NCBI GenBank assembly: GCA_903921785.1
Contig: CAIXRH010000229.1
Location: 1 to 33,501 of the forward strand
Direction: 5' to 3'
Length of the DNA: 33,501 bases
DNA from: an uncultured Pseudomonadota bacterium
Lineage (GTDB): Bacteria; Myxococcota_A; UBA796; SXON01
Part shown: positions 7,817-15,580 of the stretch, piece after piece
Layout: every line of letters begins with the position of its first letter
Numbering within the stretch: the first letter of the stretch is position 1
The notes under the pieces: generated by a model
Database searches by the model: none
The model's input: only the letters and a program-made list of their open reading frames with translations
What the model was told of the DNA's origin: nothing
Translations under genes and position numbers: made by a program

Positions 7817-7845
7817 TTGACAAGCCGAGGGCGAGAACTTAGTCG
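7817..7845 (+). promoter_or_regulatory. Candidate sigma-70-type promoter of rpsT
   Basis: A perfect -35 TTGACA (7817-7822) is followed by 17 bases and a weak -10, TTAGTC (7840-7845). The rpsT start codon lies 28 bases further on. The -35 box and spacer match other candidate promoters in this window, but the -10 is poor. Confidence 0.5.
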
Positions 7846-7872
7846 CGGCTCCCGATTGACTGGAGAGTTTCC

Positions 7873-8142
7873 GTGGCCCATCACAAGAGCGCGATCAAGC
7901 GCATCCGTACCAGCGCCGAAGCCAACGAGCGGAACCGCTCGCAGCGCACGCGCGTCAAGAATGCCGTGAAGGCAGCTCGCGAGGCGATCGCCGGTGGGGA
8001 CGCCACGGCGGCCGCCGCCACCCTCAACGAGACCGTGTCCACGCTCCAGAAGATGGCGCGTAAGGGCATCCTCCACAAGCGCACGGCGGCCCGCAAGGTC
8101 AGCCGGCTCGCGAAGGCCACCAACGCCCTCACGAAGAAGTAG
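7873..8142 (+). CDS. rpsT: 30S ribosomal protein S20
   Basis: The protein has 89 residues, the normal S20 length. It binds 16S rRNA early in 30S assembly. The N-terminus MAHHKSAIKRIRTSAEANERNRSQ and the Lys/Arg-rich helical body ending KGILHKRTAARKVSRLAK are diagnostic. The start is GTG at 7873, with a GGAG ribosome binding site at 7862-7865. A non-ATG start is known for rpsT in some bacteria and may limit expression (family knowledge). The gene stands alone, with its own candidate promoter upstream and a clear intrinsic terminator 44 bases downstream. Confidence 0.97.
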   Translation: MAHHKSAIKRIRTSAEANERNRSQRTRVKNAVKAAREAIAGGDATAAAATLNETVSTLQKMARKGILHKRTAARKVSRLAKATNALTKK

Positions 8143-8185
8143 CTGCGCATCGGGCGTTCGCGCCCGGTAGCGTCGCTGCCCCACG

Positions 8186-8217
8186 AGCCCGCCTTCTGGC
8201 GGGCTTTTGGTGTTTTT
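8186..8217 (+). terminator. Intrinsic terminator of rpsT
   Basis: An 8-bp perfect stem, AGCCCGCC (8186-8193) and GGCGGGCT (8198-8205), has a TTCT loop and is followed by TTTGGTGTTTTT. This is the best canonical Rho-independent terminator in the window. Confidence 0.9.
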
Positions 8218-8344
8218 CGGCGCAAGGACCGGGTCGGCCCCCGGCTCGCCGACCTGGCGCCACCCGCCCCTCCCCATCCCTCCCCTGCGCCTCGACGCCG
8301 ACCGCTCGCCTCCTACGGTCCGTGCCCGATGAGGATCGTTCTCT

Positions 8345-8519
8345 CGTCGCGGCGACGCGGAGCGAGTCCGTGCATCAAGCAAAAGCGGGCTTCCCGCCGT
8401 CGCGTGAAAACCTTGTCCGTGTTCGCCGACGGTTCAGGGTGAGGTGACGATGCGGGTGACGTCACGGGCGAACCGGCCGAGCGCAGCGAGGGCCGGGCGC
8501 TCGTGGCGGCAGGACCCAG
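8345..8519 (+). repeat. Dispersed repeat, copy A
   Basis: This stretch matches 33194-33383 in the same orientation. From 8347 to 8442 the two copies align without gaps, 76 of 96 bases identical by hand count, including TTCGCCGACGGTTCAGGGTG. After that the alignment needs gaps but again shares GAGCGCAGCGA and GTGGCGGCAGGACCCAG. A small frame, ATG 8329 to TGA 8442 (37 codons), ends in VFADGSG, and the other copy has a matching small frame. Mismatches fall at all three codon positions, so conservation of the DNA rather than of a peptide is likely. The flanking 8220-8344 and 8520-8630 hold nothing I can identify. Confidence 0.75.
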
Positions 8520-8630
8520 CACCACCCCTCACGTTCGCCGAGGCAACAGTGGCGCAACTCGCGACGCCGGGAATCCCGCTCCCCGGCGCAGCGTCCTCGC
8601 CGAGCGAGCGTTGATCACGGCCCGCCCAGC

Positions 8631-9647
8631 TCAGGCCTTGACCACCAGCCCGAGCACGAACGCCTCGATCACCCGACGGTCCCCCGCGCGGGACGAGTTC
8701 ATCCGCCGTGCGGCTGTGGCGAGCGCCTCCAACCACGCGCTCGGCGAGACCGGGCGGCGCTCCACCCGCTCCCGCACCGCGCGCAGCTTGAACGGGGGCA
8801 TCCGCACGCCCGACTCGCGGTCGGGGAGGTGGCGCCGGGCGGCGTCCTGCACCAGGAGCACCTGCCGGAGCTGCCAGGCGATGTTCGCCATCAGCCGATG
8901 CGGCGCTTCCCCCTCTTCGAGCAGCCGATGGAGCTCGGCGAGGGCGCCGTTGGCGTCCGCCGCGACGATGGCGTCGGTGAGCCGCCAGACATCCGCCGCG
9001 GCCGTACTCGCGCAGACCTCCTCGACCACCTCGGGCGTGATCCGCCCGCCGGAGCCCACAAAGCCGCAGCACAGCTCGAGGTTCCCGGCGAGGACATCGA
9101 GATCGTCGCCGCCGTACTCGATGAGCTTCTGGACCCCCGCCGTGTCCACCGTGACGTTCCACGGCTTGGCGCGCGAGCGGGCGAAGGCGGCGGGATCGAT
9201 GCCGTCGGCGTCGAGCTTGCAGACGACGCCGGTCTTCTTCACCTGGTTGGTGATGCGCACGCCGTAGTCGGTGCCGCCGATGGCCGCGGGCATCTTCATC
9301 CCCGAGACGAGGAGCACCGTGGAGTCGATAGGCTTTTGTACGTAGGCGAGCAAGGACTCCATGAGCGCCTTGTTGCCGTCCTGCACCTGCTTGAGCTCCA
9401 CGAGCCGCCGCGACGACATCACCGGCACCTGCCGGCACGCGTCGGCAAAGCCGAGCGCCGCCTCCTCGCCGCACACGAACGAAGCGTGGTTGAACGCGGC
9501 CATCCCGCCAGCGAGCACCACCTCCCGGACCGCCTCCACCGCCTCCTTCACCAGCAGCGACTCTTCCCCCACGCACACGTACACGGGCGCCGGGGTGCCC
9601 AGGGAACGGCGGAGGTCGTCGAGTCCGGCCACGCTGCCCGGTAACAT
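8631..9647 (-). CDS. holA: DNA polymerase III delta subunit HolA
   Basis: The protein has 338 residues, typical for HolA, the clamp-loader subunit that opens the sliding clamp. Conserved features are the N-terminal PVYVCVGEESLLVKEAVEAVRE, the SSRRLVELKQVQ strand after the first helices, STVLLVSGMKM, the middle domain with GGDDLDVLAGNLELCCGF, and the C-terminal collar helices ALAELHRLLEEGEAPHRLMANIAWQLRQVLLV. The start at 9647 is the first in frame and keeps the whole N-terminal domain. It lies 127 bases downstream of the lptE-like gene on the same strand, repeating the lptE-holA order known from enterobacteria. Confidence 0.9.
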   Translation of the reverse strand: MLPGSVAGLDDLRRSLGTPAPVYVCVGEESLLVKEAVEAVREVVLAGGMAAFNHASFVCGEEAALGFADACRQVPVMSSRRLVELKQVQDGNKALMESLLAYVQKPIDSTVLLVSGMKMPAAIGGTDYGVRITNQVKKTGVVCKLDADGIDPAAFARSRAKPWNVTVDTAGVQKLIEYGGDDLDVLAGNLELCCGFVGSGGRITPEVVEEVCASTAAADVWRLTDAIVAADANGALAELHRLLEEGEAPHRLMANIAWQLRQVLLVQDAARRHLPDRESGVRMPPFKLRAVRERVERRPVSPSAWLEALATAARRMNSSRAGDRRVIEAFVLGLVVKA

Positions 9648-9774
9648 CGGCGCCGAGGGCGCGGGGCACGGTGTCGAGGGGCAGGTGGCGCTCCACCGCC
9701 CTTCTGCCCGGGGAGGGTCGGCGGTCGAGGAGCCACGTTCGGCGAGAATGGCGGGGCGGGCACCAGCGCCGCCC

Positions 9775-10218
9775 TCACGGCGTCGGCGACACCGGCGCGC
9801 CGCGGAGCGTGAGCCACGCCACCCCGTCCGCCGCGACTCGCTTCGCCAGCTCGGCGAACGCCGCGGCCCGGGCGGGGACGGCGGCGGCGGCGCTGCCCGG
9901 GTCCGCCACCACGGTGCTCTCCGTGACCAGCCGCTCGCCCGCCTCCGTACGAAAGCGCACGCCGAGCGAGGCCTCGTAGAGCACCACGTCCCCCGTGCGG
10001 CGGCCGGGGCGCCAGTCGGCGCGCTCGACCGTGAGGCGCAGCGGCAACGCCCCGACGGCGGACTGCCCCCCGAGCGCCTGCTCCACCTCGCGGCGCACTG
10101 CTTCGTCCACTCCCGGCTCCGCGACCGGCGCGCTCACCTCCACCACCGCAAAACCCGGCGAGGGAACGGTGCCCAGGTGGAGCACGCAGCCGACGAAGAG
10201 CACCAGGAGGGTTGACAC
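9775..10218 (-). CDS. lptE: LptE-like LPS-assembly lipoprotein
   Basis: The protein has 147 residues. It begins with GTG, giving MSTLLVLFVGC, a short lipoprotein signal with the acylated Cys at residue 11. The body fits the LptE alpha/beta pattern: a strand (FAVVEVSAPVAEP), an acidic helix (VDEAVRREVEQALGG), a strand (LRLTVERADWRPGRR), a strand pair (LYEASLGVRFRTEAGERLVTES) and a final helix (ARAAAFAELAKRVAADGVAWL). Family knowledge: LptE plugs the LptD barrel that inserts LPS in the outer membrane. Sequence identity across this family is always low, so the call rests on fold pattern, lipobox and position ahead of holA. It is divergent from the outer-membrane-type gene at 10266. Confidence 0.72.
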   Translation of the reverse strand: MSTLLVLFVGCVLHLGTVPSPGFAVVEVSAPVAEPGVDEAVRREVEQALGGQSAVGALPLRLTVERADWRPGRRTGDVVLYEASLGVRFRTEAGERLVTESTVVADPGSAAAAVPARAAAFAELAKRVAADGVAWLTLRGAPVSPTP

Positions 10219-10265
10219 CGGGCGTGTCCTAAAGCACGATCCGCGCCAAAGCCAACCTGGACGCC

Positions 10266-11075
10266 ATGCTCAGTCTCCTCCTCGCCCCGATCGCGTTCGC
10301 CAACACCCCGGCCGAACCCCTCCCCTCGGCCGTCGCCCCCGCGGTCCGCCTCAGCGACGCCGCCACCGACGACGCAGATGCCGCCGCCCCGAGCGGAAAG
10401 AAGCGCGACTACCTGATGGAGGTCGGCTTCCGCGGCCGCTACCTCACCGTGCCCCGCGAGATCCTCAACGGCGGCGTGGAAGCCCACGACAACGACGAGT
10501 ACCCCCGTCGGCCGGACCTCAACGCCTACACCCTGGGCCTAGAGTTCGTGGTCAAGAACAAGAGCGCGAACGGCATCTTCTACGTCGAGTACCTCAACTC
10601 GTTGATGGAGCCCGGCTACTGGGACGACCGCGACCGCGACGCCGGCGAAAACGGCGACGGGAGCTGGATCGAGCCGGTGAACTTCGGCCTGGTGACCATC
10701 GGGGCCGACTACGCCTACGAGATCCACGCGACCAACTGGTTCTCGGTGCTCTTCGGCGCCGGCCTCGGCGCGGGCATCGTGCTCGGCGACATCAAGGAGT
10801 GGCAGGCCGGCGAGGACCCGAGCGACCCCGAGGGCAACAACAACAACGCCGACCCGTCGTGCGGGCCGATGCCCACCGCCGCCTACGAGCGCCACGACCT
10901 TGGCTGCAAAGCCGATTCCAACCTGGTTGCCGACGGAACCGTTCCCCCCGTGGTGCCGATGGTTGACATCAACATCGGCGTACGCTTCAACATCTCGGAT
11001 CGCGCGAGCATCCGCCTCGAAGGCGGGCTCCACGACTTGTTCTACGGCGGCGGCGCCGTCAGCGTGGTCTTCTGA
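10266..11075 (+). CDS. Predicted outer-membrane beta-barrel protein, unknown function
   Basis: The protein has 269 residues. A short signal peptide (MLSLLLAPIAFA) probably ends at residue 12 and is followed by an Ala/Asp-rich linker to about 45. The rest alternates beta strands of barrel type (YLMEVGFRGRYLTVP, NAYTLGLEFVVKNKSANGIFYVEYL, VNFGLVTIGADYAYEIHATNWFSVL, VDINIGVRFNISDRASIRLEGG). It ends GGGAVSVVF with the terminal Phe typical of barrel proteins handled by BamA. An acidic/Asn-rich extracellular-type loop (about 180-215) carries two Cys. No family is recognised. Only 47 bases separate it from the divergent lptE-like gene. Confidence 0.7.
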   Translation: MLSLLLAPIAFANTPAEPLPSAVAPAVRLSDAATDDADAAAPSGKKRDYLMEVGFRGRYLTVPREILNGGVEAHDNDEYPRRPDLNAYTLGLEFVVKNKSANGIFYVEYLNSLMEPGYWDDRDRDAGENGDGSWIEPVNFGLVTIGADYAYEIHATNWFSVLFGAGLGAGIVLGDIKEWQAGEDPSDPEGNNNNADPSCGPMPTAAYERHDLGCKADSNLVADGTVPPVVPMVDINIGVRFNISDRASIRLEGGLHDLFYGGGAVSVVF

Positions 11076-11137
11076 TTCCAGGGCTTGCGCGCGCTCCTTC
11101 CCTGTATTAGAGGGCGGCGCCCCTTTGGAGTCCCTGC

Positions 11138-11383
11138 TTGGTCCTCGTCACCGTCCGCGACAATGAGCCCTTCGAGAAGGCCCTCCGCCGTTTCCGCCGC
11201 AAGGTGGAACGCGAGGGGATCCGCAAGGACATCAAGAAGAACAGCTTCTACCTCAAGCCCGGCGAGAAGCGCCGCCTGAAGCAGCGCCTCGCCGAGAAGC
11301 GCCGCCGGAAGGCCGCGCGTCGCGCCCAGCGCAAGATGCCGCCGAAGGCCCCGCCCTCCGGCTCCTCCTCCTCCGGGATGTGA
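11138..11383 (+). CDS. rpsU: 30S ribosomal protein S21
   Basis: The protein has 81 residues. S21 joins the 30S platform and helps initiation. The conserved core is VTVRDNEPFEKALRRFRRKVEREGIRKDIKKNSFYLKPGEKRR, followed by a Lys/Arg helix. The C-terminus is extended by a Pro/Ser-rich tail (MPPKAPPSGSSSSGM), longer than the 71-residue E. coli protein. The start appears to be TTG at 11138, with GGAG at 11126-11129. No ATG or GTG gives the full conserved N-terminus. No terminator with a T-run is visible downstream. Confidence 0.95.
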   Translation: MVLVTVRDNEPFEKALRRFRRKVEREGIRKDIKKNSFYLKPGEKRRLKQRLAEKRRRKAARRAQRKMPPKAPPSGSSSSGM

Positions 11384-11690
11384 GAATCTGGGCGTAGCGT
11401 CCGGTCGCTGATCGACAGGTCGGGTACGCCCAACGTCCGCGGCGCTTCGGTGGCGCGGAACCCTTCGAGCTCGCACCTTCGGGTCGCGGGCTTGACGTGC
11501 GTCCGTGGTGTGAACACGGCGGGCTCAGGCCGGGCGCCCGGACACGGCTGCGGCGGCCCCCCGTTGCCGCTCGCGGCCTTCTCGCCGCTCACCCCACCGC
11601 TCTCGGGCGACCGGGAGGGAGCGCCAGCGTGCGCCCGTGGAGGCCAGGCCCGTCACCCAAAATGATGACCCGTCGACCGGCACCCGCGCG
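11384..11690. other. Intergenic region with one hairpin, no gene seen
   Basis: This stretch of about 307 bases lies between rpsU and the convergent nth. Near its start GGGCGTA (about 11391) can pair with TACGCCC about 28 bases later, enclosing a smaller AGCG/CGCT stem. There is no T-tract, so it is not a canonical terminator. The short open frames here show no recognisable protein. Confidence 0.5.
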
Positions 11691-12395
11691 TCAGCCCCCC
11701 GCGGTCGGCTCCCACGGACAGAGGTCCCGCAGCGGACACCCCTCACACTGCGGTGCGCGCGCCGTGCACCGGTAGCGGCCGAAGAGCACCACCCGGTGCC
11801 CGAACGCAGGCCATTCGGCCTGCGGTACCGTCTTCATCAGGATCGGCTCCACCTTCTCGGGCGTCTTCTCCGCCTGCCAGCCCCACCGGGCGGTCACCCG
11901 GAAGGCGTGCGTGTCCACGGTGACGCCGCTGGGGATGCCGAAGGCCGTGCCAAGCACCACGTTCGCCGTCTTCCGCGCGACGCCCGGGAGCTCGAGCAGC
12001 GCCTCCATCGACGCCGGCACCTCCCCGCCGTGGCGCTCCACCAGGAGCTTCGCGCTGGCGATCGCGTTCTTCGCCTTGTTCCGGAAGAACCCCGTGGGAC
12101 GGAGCACCGCCTCCACCTCCGACTGCTCCGCCGCGGCGAGCGCTGCCGGCGTGGGCCAGCGCGCAAAAAGCACCGGGGTGACCTTGTTCACCATCACGTC
12201 GGTGGACTGGGCGGAGAGCTGGGTGGCGATGAGCAGCTCGAACGGGTTGCGGAAGTCGAGCTCACACTTCGGCACGGGCACGGCCACCGTGAGCGCCGCC
12301 AGCCACGGGGCGACGTCCTTCGGGGGACCGACCCGCGGTCCCGGCGCTGCCGCCTTCGCCGCCTTCGCCCTGCGCGGCGCCGCCTTCGCCGCCAT
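11691..12395 (-). CDS. nth: Endonuclease III (base-excision repair glycosylase/AP lyase)
   Basis: The protein has 234 residues. It removes oxidised pyrimidines from DNA and cuts at the resulting abasic site. The helix-hairpin-helix is LELPGVARKTANVVLG with catalytic Lys142, and the catalytic Asp161 is in VDTHAFRV. The 4Fe-4S cluster cysteines are complete: Cys210, 217, 220 and 226 in the C-x6-C-x2-C-x5-C spacing. A basic Ala/Lys/Arg-rich extension of about 25 residues precedes the conserved domain. The ATG at 12395 is chosen because it shares one base with the upstream stop (TGATG). A TTG one codon earlier is possible. Translational coupling to a surface-protein gene is unusual. Confidence 0.95.
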   Translation of the reverse strand: MAAKAAPRRAKAAKAAAPGPRVGPPKDVAPWLAALTVAVPVPKCELDFRNPFELLIATQLSAQSTDVMVNKVTPVLFARWPTPAALAAAEQSEVEAVLRPTGFFRNKAKNAIASAKLLVERHGGEVPASMEALLELPGVARKTANVVLGTAFGIPSGVTVDTHAFRVTARWGWQAEKTPEKVEPILMKTVPQAEWPAFGHRVVLFGRYRCTARAPQCEGCPLRDLCPWEPTAGG

Positions 12396-13486
12396 CAACG
12401 CCGCCGGCGCACGGTGAGCGCCACCAGCGCCAACGCAACCCCGCCGCCGAGCGCGCTGCCGCCCCCGGAATCGCAGCCGCAGCCCGGCTTCGTCTCTTGC
12501 TCGGTGCCGGTGTCGGGCGTCGGGCCGCTGTCGGGCTCGCCGGTGTCGTCGCTCCCGGGCGCGGGGATGAACCCGTCGCAGTCGTGATCGACGCCGTCGT
12601 GTTCGTCGGTGGGGGCGCCCGGGTAGGTGGTCTCGTCGCCGTCGTCGCAGTCGTCGCCGCCCACGCCGTCGAACTGGTGGCCATCGCCGTCGGCGTCATA
12701 ATCGTCGTTGCCGGCGCAGTCTTCGTCCTTGCCGTCGTACCAGAGGTCCTGGGCGCCGGGATACACGTAGGGGTCGGTGTCGTCGCAGTCGGTGTCGTGC
12801 TCCACGCCGTCGCCGTCGCGATCGTAATCGTTCCGACCGTCGCAATTCTGGTCGACGCCGTCGTACCAGGTCTCGGTGGCGTCCGGGTAGACGGCGGGGT
12901 CGTCGGGGGCGCAGTCCTCGGAGTCTTCGGCGCCATCCCCGTCGCGATCGCGCCCGCCGCTCTGGAAGTCGAAGTCGAGGAAGGCCACGGCGCCGCCGGT
13001 GGAGAGCCCGGCCACGCCGACGTCGCCGGAGATGCGCGAGATCGTGCAGTCGGTGTCGCCCGTCCACACGTCCACCCCGTCGATGGTGACCCAGGTCGTG
13101 TCGCGGTCCACGGTGACGACGAAGGTCGGGTCGGTGCCCGGGTCCTCACCGTCGAGCACCAGGACCTCGCCGCCGTCGGAATTGCCCACCCACACGTCGC
13201 CCTGGCCGTAGAAAACACCGCACCAGTCGCCGGTCGTCGACGAGGCGTAGATGATGCCCGGCGTCCCCGTTCCCACTGGGTGGGTGGTGAAGGTGACGCG
13301 CTCTTTCAGGGAGTTGTACCCGGCGAGCGTGAGCATCCCCGGACCGGCGGTGGTCTGCACGCCGGAGAGCTCCCCGCCGTCCTCCAACCACTGCCCGTTC
13401 GACGGGCGCCACGCGGTCATCACCCCGTCCTCGAAGTCGTCGTAGATGGCGGTGGTGGCCAACGCCACCGAAACCAGGAGCAGCAT
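12395..13486 (-). CDS. Secreted MopE-repeat surface protein with MYXO-CTERM tail
   Basis: The protein has 363 residues. MLLLVSVALA is a short signal peptide. Residues about 14-175 form a beta-rich, LamG/concanavalin-like region (DDFEDGVMTAWRPSNGQW, then VTFTTHPVGTGTPGIIYAS). Residues about 178-300 hold three MopE-type metal-binding units built from DRDGDG, DCDDTDP, YPGA and DGVDQNCDG motifs. A DTGEPDSGPTPDTGT spacer leads to CGCDSGGGSA, a membrane segment (LGGGVALALVALTV) and RRRR. Cys plus transmembrane plus Arg is the MYXO-CTERM sorting signal processed by myxosortase-type enzymes (family knowledge). The ATG at 13486 is chosen so that the signal peptide is at the N-terminus. The stop overlaps the nth start. 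Confidence 0.85.
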   Translation of the reverse strand: MLLLVSVALATTAIYDDFEDGVMTAWRPSNGQWLEDGGELSGVQTTAGPGMLTLAGYNSLKERVTFTTHPVGTGTPGIIYASSTTGDWCGVFYGQGDVWVGNSDGGEVLVLDGEDPGTDPTFVVTVDRDTTWVTIDGVDVWTGDTDCTISRISGDVGVAGLSTGGAVAFLDFDFQSGGRDRDGDGAEDSEDCAPDDPAVYPDATETWYDGVDQNCDGRNDYDRDGDGVEHDTDCDDTDPYVYPGAQDLWYDGKDEDCAGNDDYDADGDGHQFDGVGGDDCDDGDETTYPGAPTDEHDGVDHDCDGFIPAPGSDDTGEPDSGPTPDTGTEQETKPGCGCDSGGGSALGGGVALALVALTVRRRR

Positions 13487-13543
13487 CGCGCCTCCGTACT
13501 CTCGAAGAGGGCAGTGTAGCGCTCCTCCCGTCATCGCGCCGCG

Positions 13544-13572
13544 TTGACGGCCGCCTCCCCCCGGCGTACCCT
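13544..13572 (+). promoter_or_regulatory. Candidate promoter of the 13597 outer-membrane gene
   Basis: TTGACG (13544-13549), a 17-base spacer, then TACCCT (13567-13572). The start codon follows 24 bases after the -10. The arrangement matches the other TTGAC-N17 sites in the window. Confidence 0.5.
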
Positions 13573-13596
13573 GCCAAACCGGAGTCGCGCGGATCC

Positions 13597-14658
13597 ATGC
13601 TGTTCGTACTCGCCGCCGCCCAGGCGGCCACCGTCACCGACCTCCCCCCGTTCCTGCGCGGCGATGTCACGATCGGCTACACGTTCGATCGTCTGCAGGG
13701 CTCGCTCGTGGAGCGCGGTTCCAGCGGCGATCCCGACGCCGAGGTCGGCAAGCGTCAGGTCAACGACCACTCGCTGCACTACGGCGCGGCGTTCGGCGTC
13801 GCCCCCGGTGCCGCGGTCTTCGTGGATGTGCAACACACCGTCTACCGCTCCGTGGAAGCCCAGGAGTGGAGCAAGATGGTGTACGACCCGAGCACCGAGT
13901 CGGGCACCTACGTGGGCACCGCCAACGAGGCCGACGAGACCGTCGCCCGCGGCGCGGGCCTCCAGGGCGTGTGGATCGGCGCCGAGGGCACCCCGTTCTC
14001 TCAGGCGTTCGTCAAGCGCCACAACCGGGTCACGTTGCTGCTCCAGGGCGCCGTACGCACCCCCACGGAGCAGAGCTGGTTCACCGTCGCCGATCCGTCC
14101 ACCACCGGCGGGCTCGGTATGCGCGGCGTCGGCCCCGGCGGGGTGGGGCTCCGCATCGGCGGCGCCGCCTCCATCACCCAGGGCCGCAACGAGCCCTACC
14201 TGTCGATGGTGTACGAGGACAACCTCCCCACCACCATCGACATCACGGCGGACGACGGCACGCTCCTCTGGCGCAACTGCGAGATCGATCCCGCCAACCG
14301 CTTTGAGGCCAAGGTCGGCACCGAGGTGGTGCTCGGCAGCAACGAAGCCAGCGGCGCCCGCTCGGCGTTCGACGTACACCTCGCCACCGGGTGGACCAGC
14401 TTCCAGGACATCCCCACCGGCGTGGAGCTCCCCGCGGTGCTCCTCCCCGAAGCGGGCCTGGTCCAGCAGTCGGAGACGCTCGAGATGGGCGGCGGCCTCG
14501 GCCTCGACCTGCGCTTCATGAAGTACCTGGCGCTCAACCTCCACGCCGACGCGCGCTACCACTTCCCCCAGCGCCTCGAGAGCCCGTACCCGGTCTACAC
14601 CGGCCCCGACACGCTGCACGTGATGGCCGGGGTGGACGTCCAGATTCGAGTGCGCTGA
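13597..14658 (+). CDS. Predicted outer-membrane beta-barrel protein, unknown function
   Basis: The protein has 353 residues. MLFVLAAAQA is a very short signal peptide. The mature part is rich in amphipathic strands (GDVTIGYTFDRLQGSL, HYGAAFGVAPGAAVFVDVQ, RVTLLLQGAVRTP, VGLRIGGAASITQ, KVGTEVVLGSNE, FDVHLATGWTSF, GGLGLDLRFMKYLALNLHADARYHF) and ends VMAGVDVQIRVR. It resembles generic barrel or porin-like proteins, but no family is recognised. The terminal residue is Arg rather than Phe. The gene is divergent from the MYXO-CTERM gene, with a candidate promoter 24 bases before its start, and is convergent with yraN. Confidence 0.72.
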   Translation: MLFVLAAAQAATVTDLPPFLRGDVTIGYTFDRLQGSLVERGSSGDPDAEVGKRQVNDHSLHYGAAFGVAPGAAVFVDVQHTVYRSVEAQEWSKMVYDPSTESGTYVGTANEADETVARGAGLQGVWIGAEGTPFSQAFVKRHNRVTLLLQGAVRTPTEQSWFTVADPSTTGGLGMRGVGPGGVGLRIGGAASITQGRNEPYLSMVYEDNLPTTIDITADDGTLLWRNCEIDPANRFEAKVGTEVVLGSNEASGARSAFDVHLATGWTSFQDIPTGVELPAVLLPEAGLVQQSETLEMGGGLGLDLRFMKYLALNLHADARYHFPQRLESPYPVYTGPDTLHVMAGVDVQIRVR

Positions 14659-14776
14659 GCGGAGCGAGGGCGGCGACCTGCCCGCAGGGTGGAAGCACTT
14701 TCGGCCCTACGAAGCTCGATTCTGGTTCCCCCTCCCGGCGCTACCCCACCCTCGCGAGCCAGGACAAACGTCGCGG

Positions 14777-15241
14777 CTACCCGTCGAACGCGTCGTCGAC
14801 CCAGTCGATCCGCCCGCCGGGGTCGACCATCGCGACCAGGAAGCAGACCTCCCGCTCGGGCTCGCCGTCGTTCGGCGCGCCGGACAGGGCCCCCTGGGCG
14901 AGCAGCCACGCACGCGCGGCGCCGCGCAGCTTCGAGCGCTTGCTCGGGGTGACCGCCTCGTCGGACAACGGGTCGTCCAGGTCGCGGAGCTTCACCTCCA
15001 CGAACCGGATCTCCCCGGAACGGCGCACGACCGCGTCGAGCTCACCGCCGCCCCCTCGCCAGTTGCGAGCGAGCACGGTCCAGCCCTGGGTCGCCAGCTC
15101 CGCCACCGCCTTGGCTTCGGCCGCGGCCCCCCTCGCGAGGCGGGCGCGGCGCTCCTCAGCCTCAGCTGTGGTGGTGATACGCCGCTTCCTTGAGGCGGGC
15201 GCTCTTGCCGGACCGCTCGCGGAGGAAGTAGAGCTTGGCAC
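14777..15241 (-). CDS. yraN: YraN/UPF0102 family endonuclease-like protein
   Basis: With the GTG start at 15241 the protein has 154 residues. The family has a restriction-endonuclease-like fold of uncertain role. The conserved core is visible: [26 protein letters not shown], then GELDAVV (Glu67, Asp69) and FVEVKLR (Glu82, Lys84), then [19 protein letters not shown]. These acidic and Lys residues match the PD-(D/E)xK active site. The start is uncertain. No ATG, GTG or TTG occurs in frame between 15241 and the conserved core, so translation would begin about 80 bases inside rplS unless an unusual codon is used. The region after the rplS stop continues the frame without a gap. Confidence 0.8.
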   Translation of the reverse strand: MPSSTSSASGPARAPASRKRRITTTAEAEERRARLARGAAAEAKAVAELATQGWTVLARNWRGGGGELDAVVRRSGEIRFVEVKLRDLDDPLSDEAVTPSKRSKLRGAARAWLLAQGALSGAPNDGEPEREVCFLVAMVDPGGRIDWVDDAFDG

Positions 15242-15518
15242 GCCGCACCGAGTGGCGCGTCTTGACCTCGATCTTCTCGATCGTGGGGGCGTAGATCGGG
15301 AACACGCGCTCGACGCCGACGCCGAAGCTGTTCTTGCGGACGGTGATCGTGGTGCGGGGCCCGCCCTGCTTGATGGCGATGACCGTGCCTTCGTACACCT
15401 GGATACGGGTCTTTTCCCCGTCGGTGATCTTCACGTGAACGCGCACGTCGTCGCCGACGCGGGCTTCAAGGGTGCGGCCGGCGAGCAGTTCCTGCTCGAG
15501 GGTGGAAACGGTCAGCAT
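15162..15518 (-). CDS. rplS: 50S ribosomal protein L19
   Basis: The protein has 118 residues, close to the usual 115. L19 lies at the 30S-50S interface. Conserved segments are the N-terminal [37 protein letters not shown], the [21 protein letters not shown] strand and [27 protein letters not shown] short His-rich tail (YHHHS) ends it. The usual partners rpsP, rimM and trmD are absent here. Instead rplS follows truB by 62 bases and overlaps yraN. A candidate promoter lies within the truB-rplS gap. Confidence 0.97.
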   Translation of the reverse strand: MLTVSTLEQELLAGRTLEARVGDDVRVHVKITDGEKTRIQVYEGTVIAIKQGGPRTTITVRKNSFGVGVERVFPIYAPTIEKIEVKTRHSVRRAKLYFLRERSGKSARLKEAAYHHHS

Positions 15519-15542
15519 GGGCAGAGTCTCGGAAAGCAGCGC

Positions 15543-15571
15543 CGTCTATCTGCGGGCCTGTGGTCCGTCAA
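15543..15571 (-). promoter_or_regulatory. Candidate promoter of rplS
   Basis: Read on the minus strand: TTGACG (15571-15566), a 17-base spacer and TAGACG (15548-15543), with the rplS ATG 24 bases further. The -35 overlaps sequence just before the truB stop region, so rplS could be transcribed independently of rbfA-truB. Confidence 0.5.
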
Positions 15572-15580
15572 GGGTTGGCT

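Noticed and set aside
7770-7823. P-loop-like GGSGKT in a minus-strand frame upstream of scpA
   Set aside because: A short coincidence in a frame that then overlaps scpA out of phase; no ATPase follows.
8457-8466. Perfect palindrome GTGACGTCAC as a possible operator
   Set aside because: It lies in repeat copy A but is not preserved in copy B and has no gene start beside it.
14677-14688. Small hairpin CCTGC/GCAGG between convergent genes as a terminator
   Set aside because: The stem is only five pairs with a two-base loop and there is no T-run.
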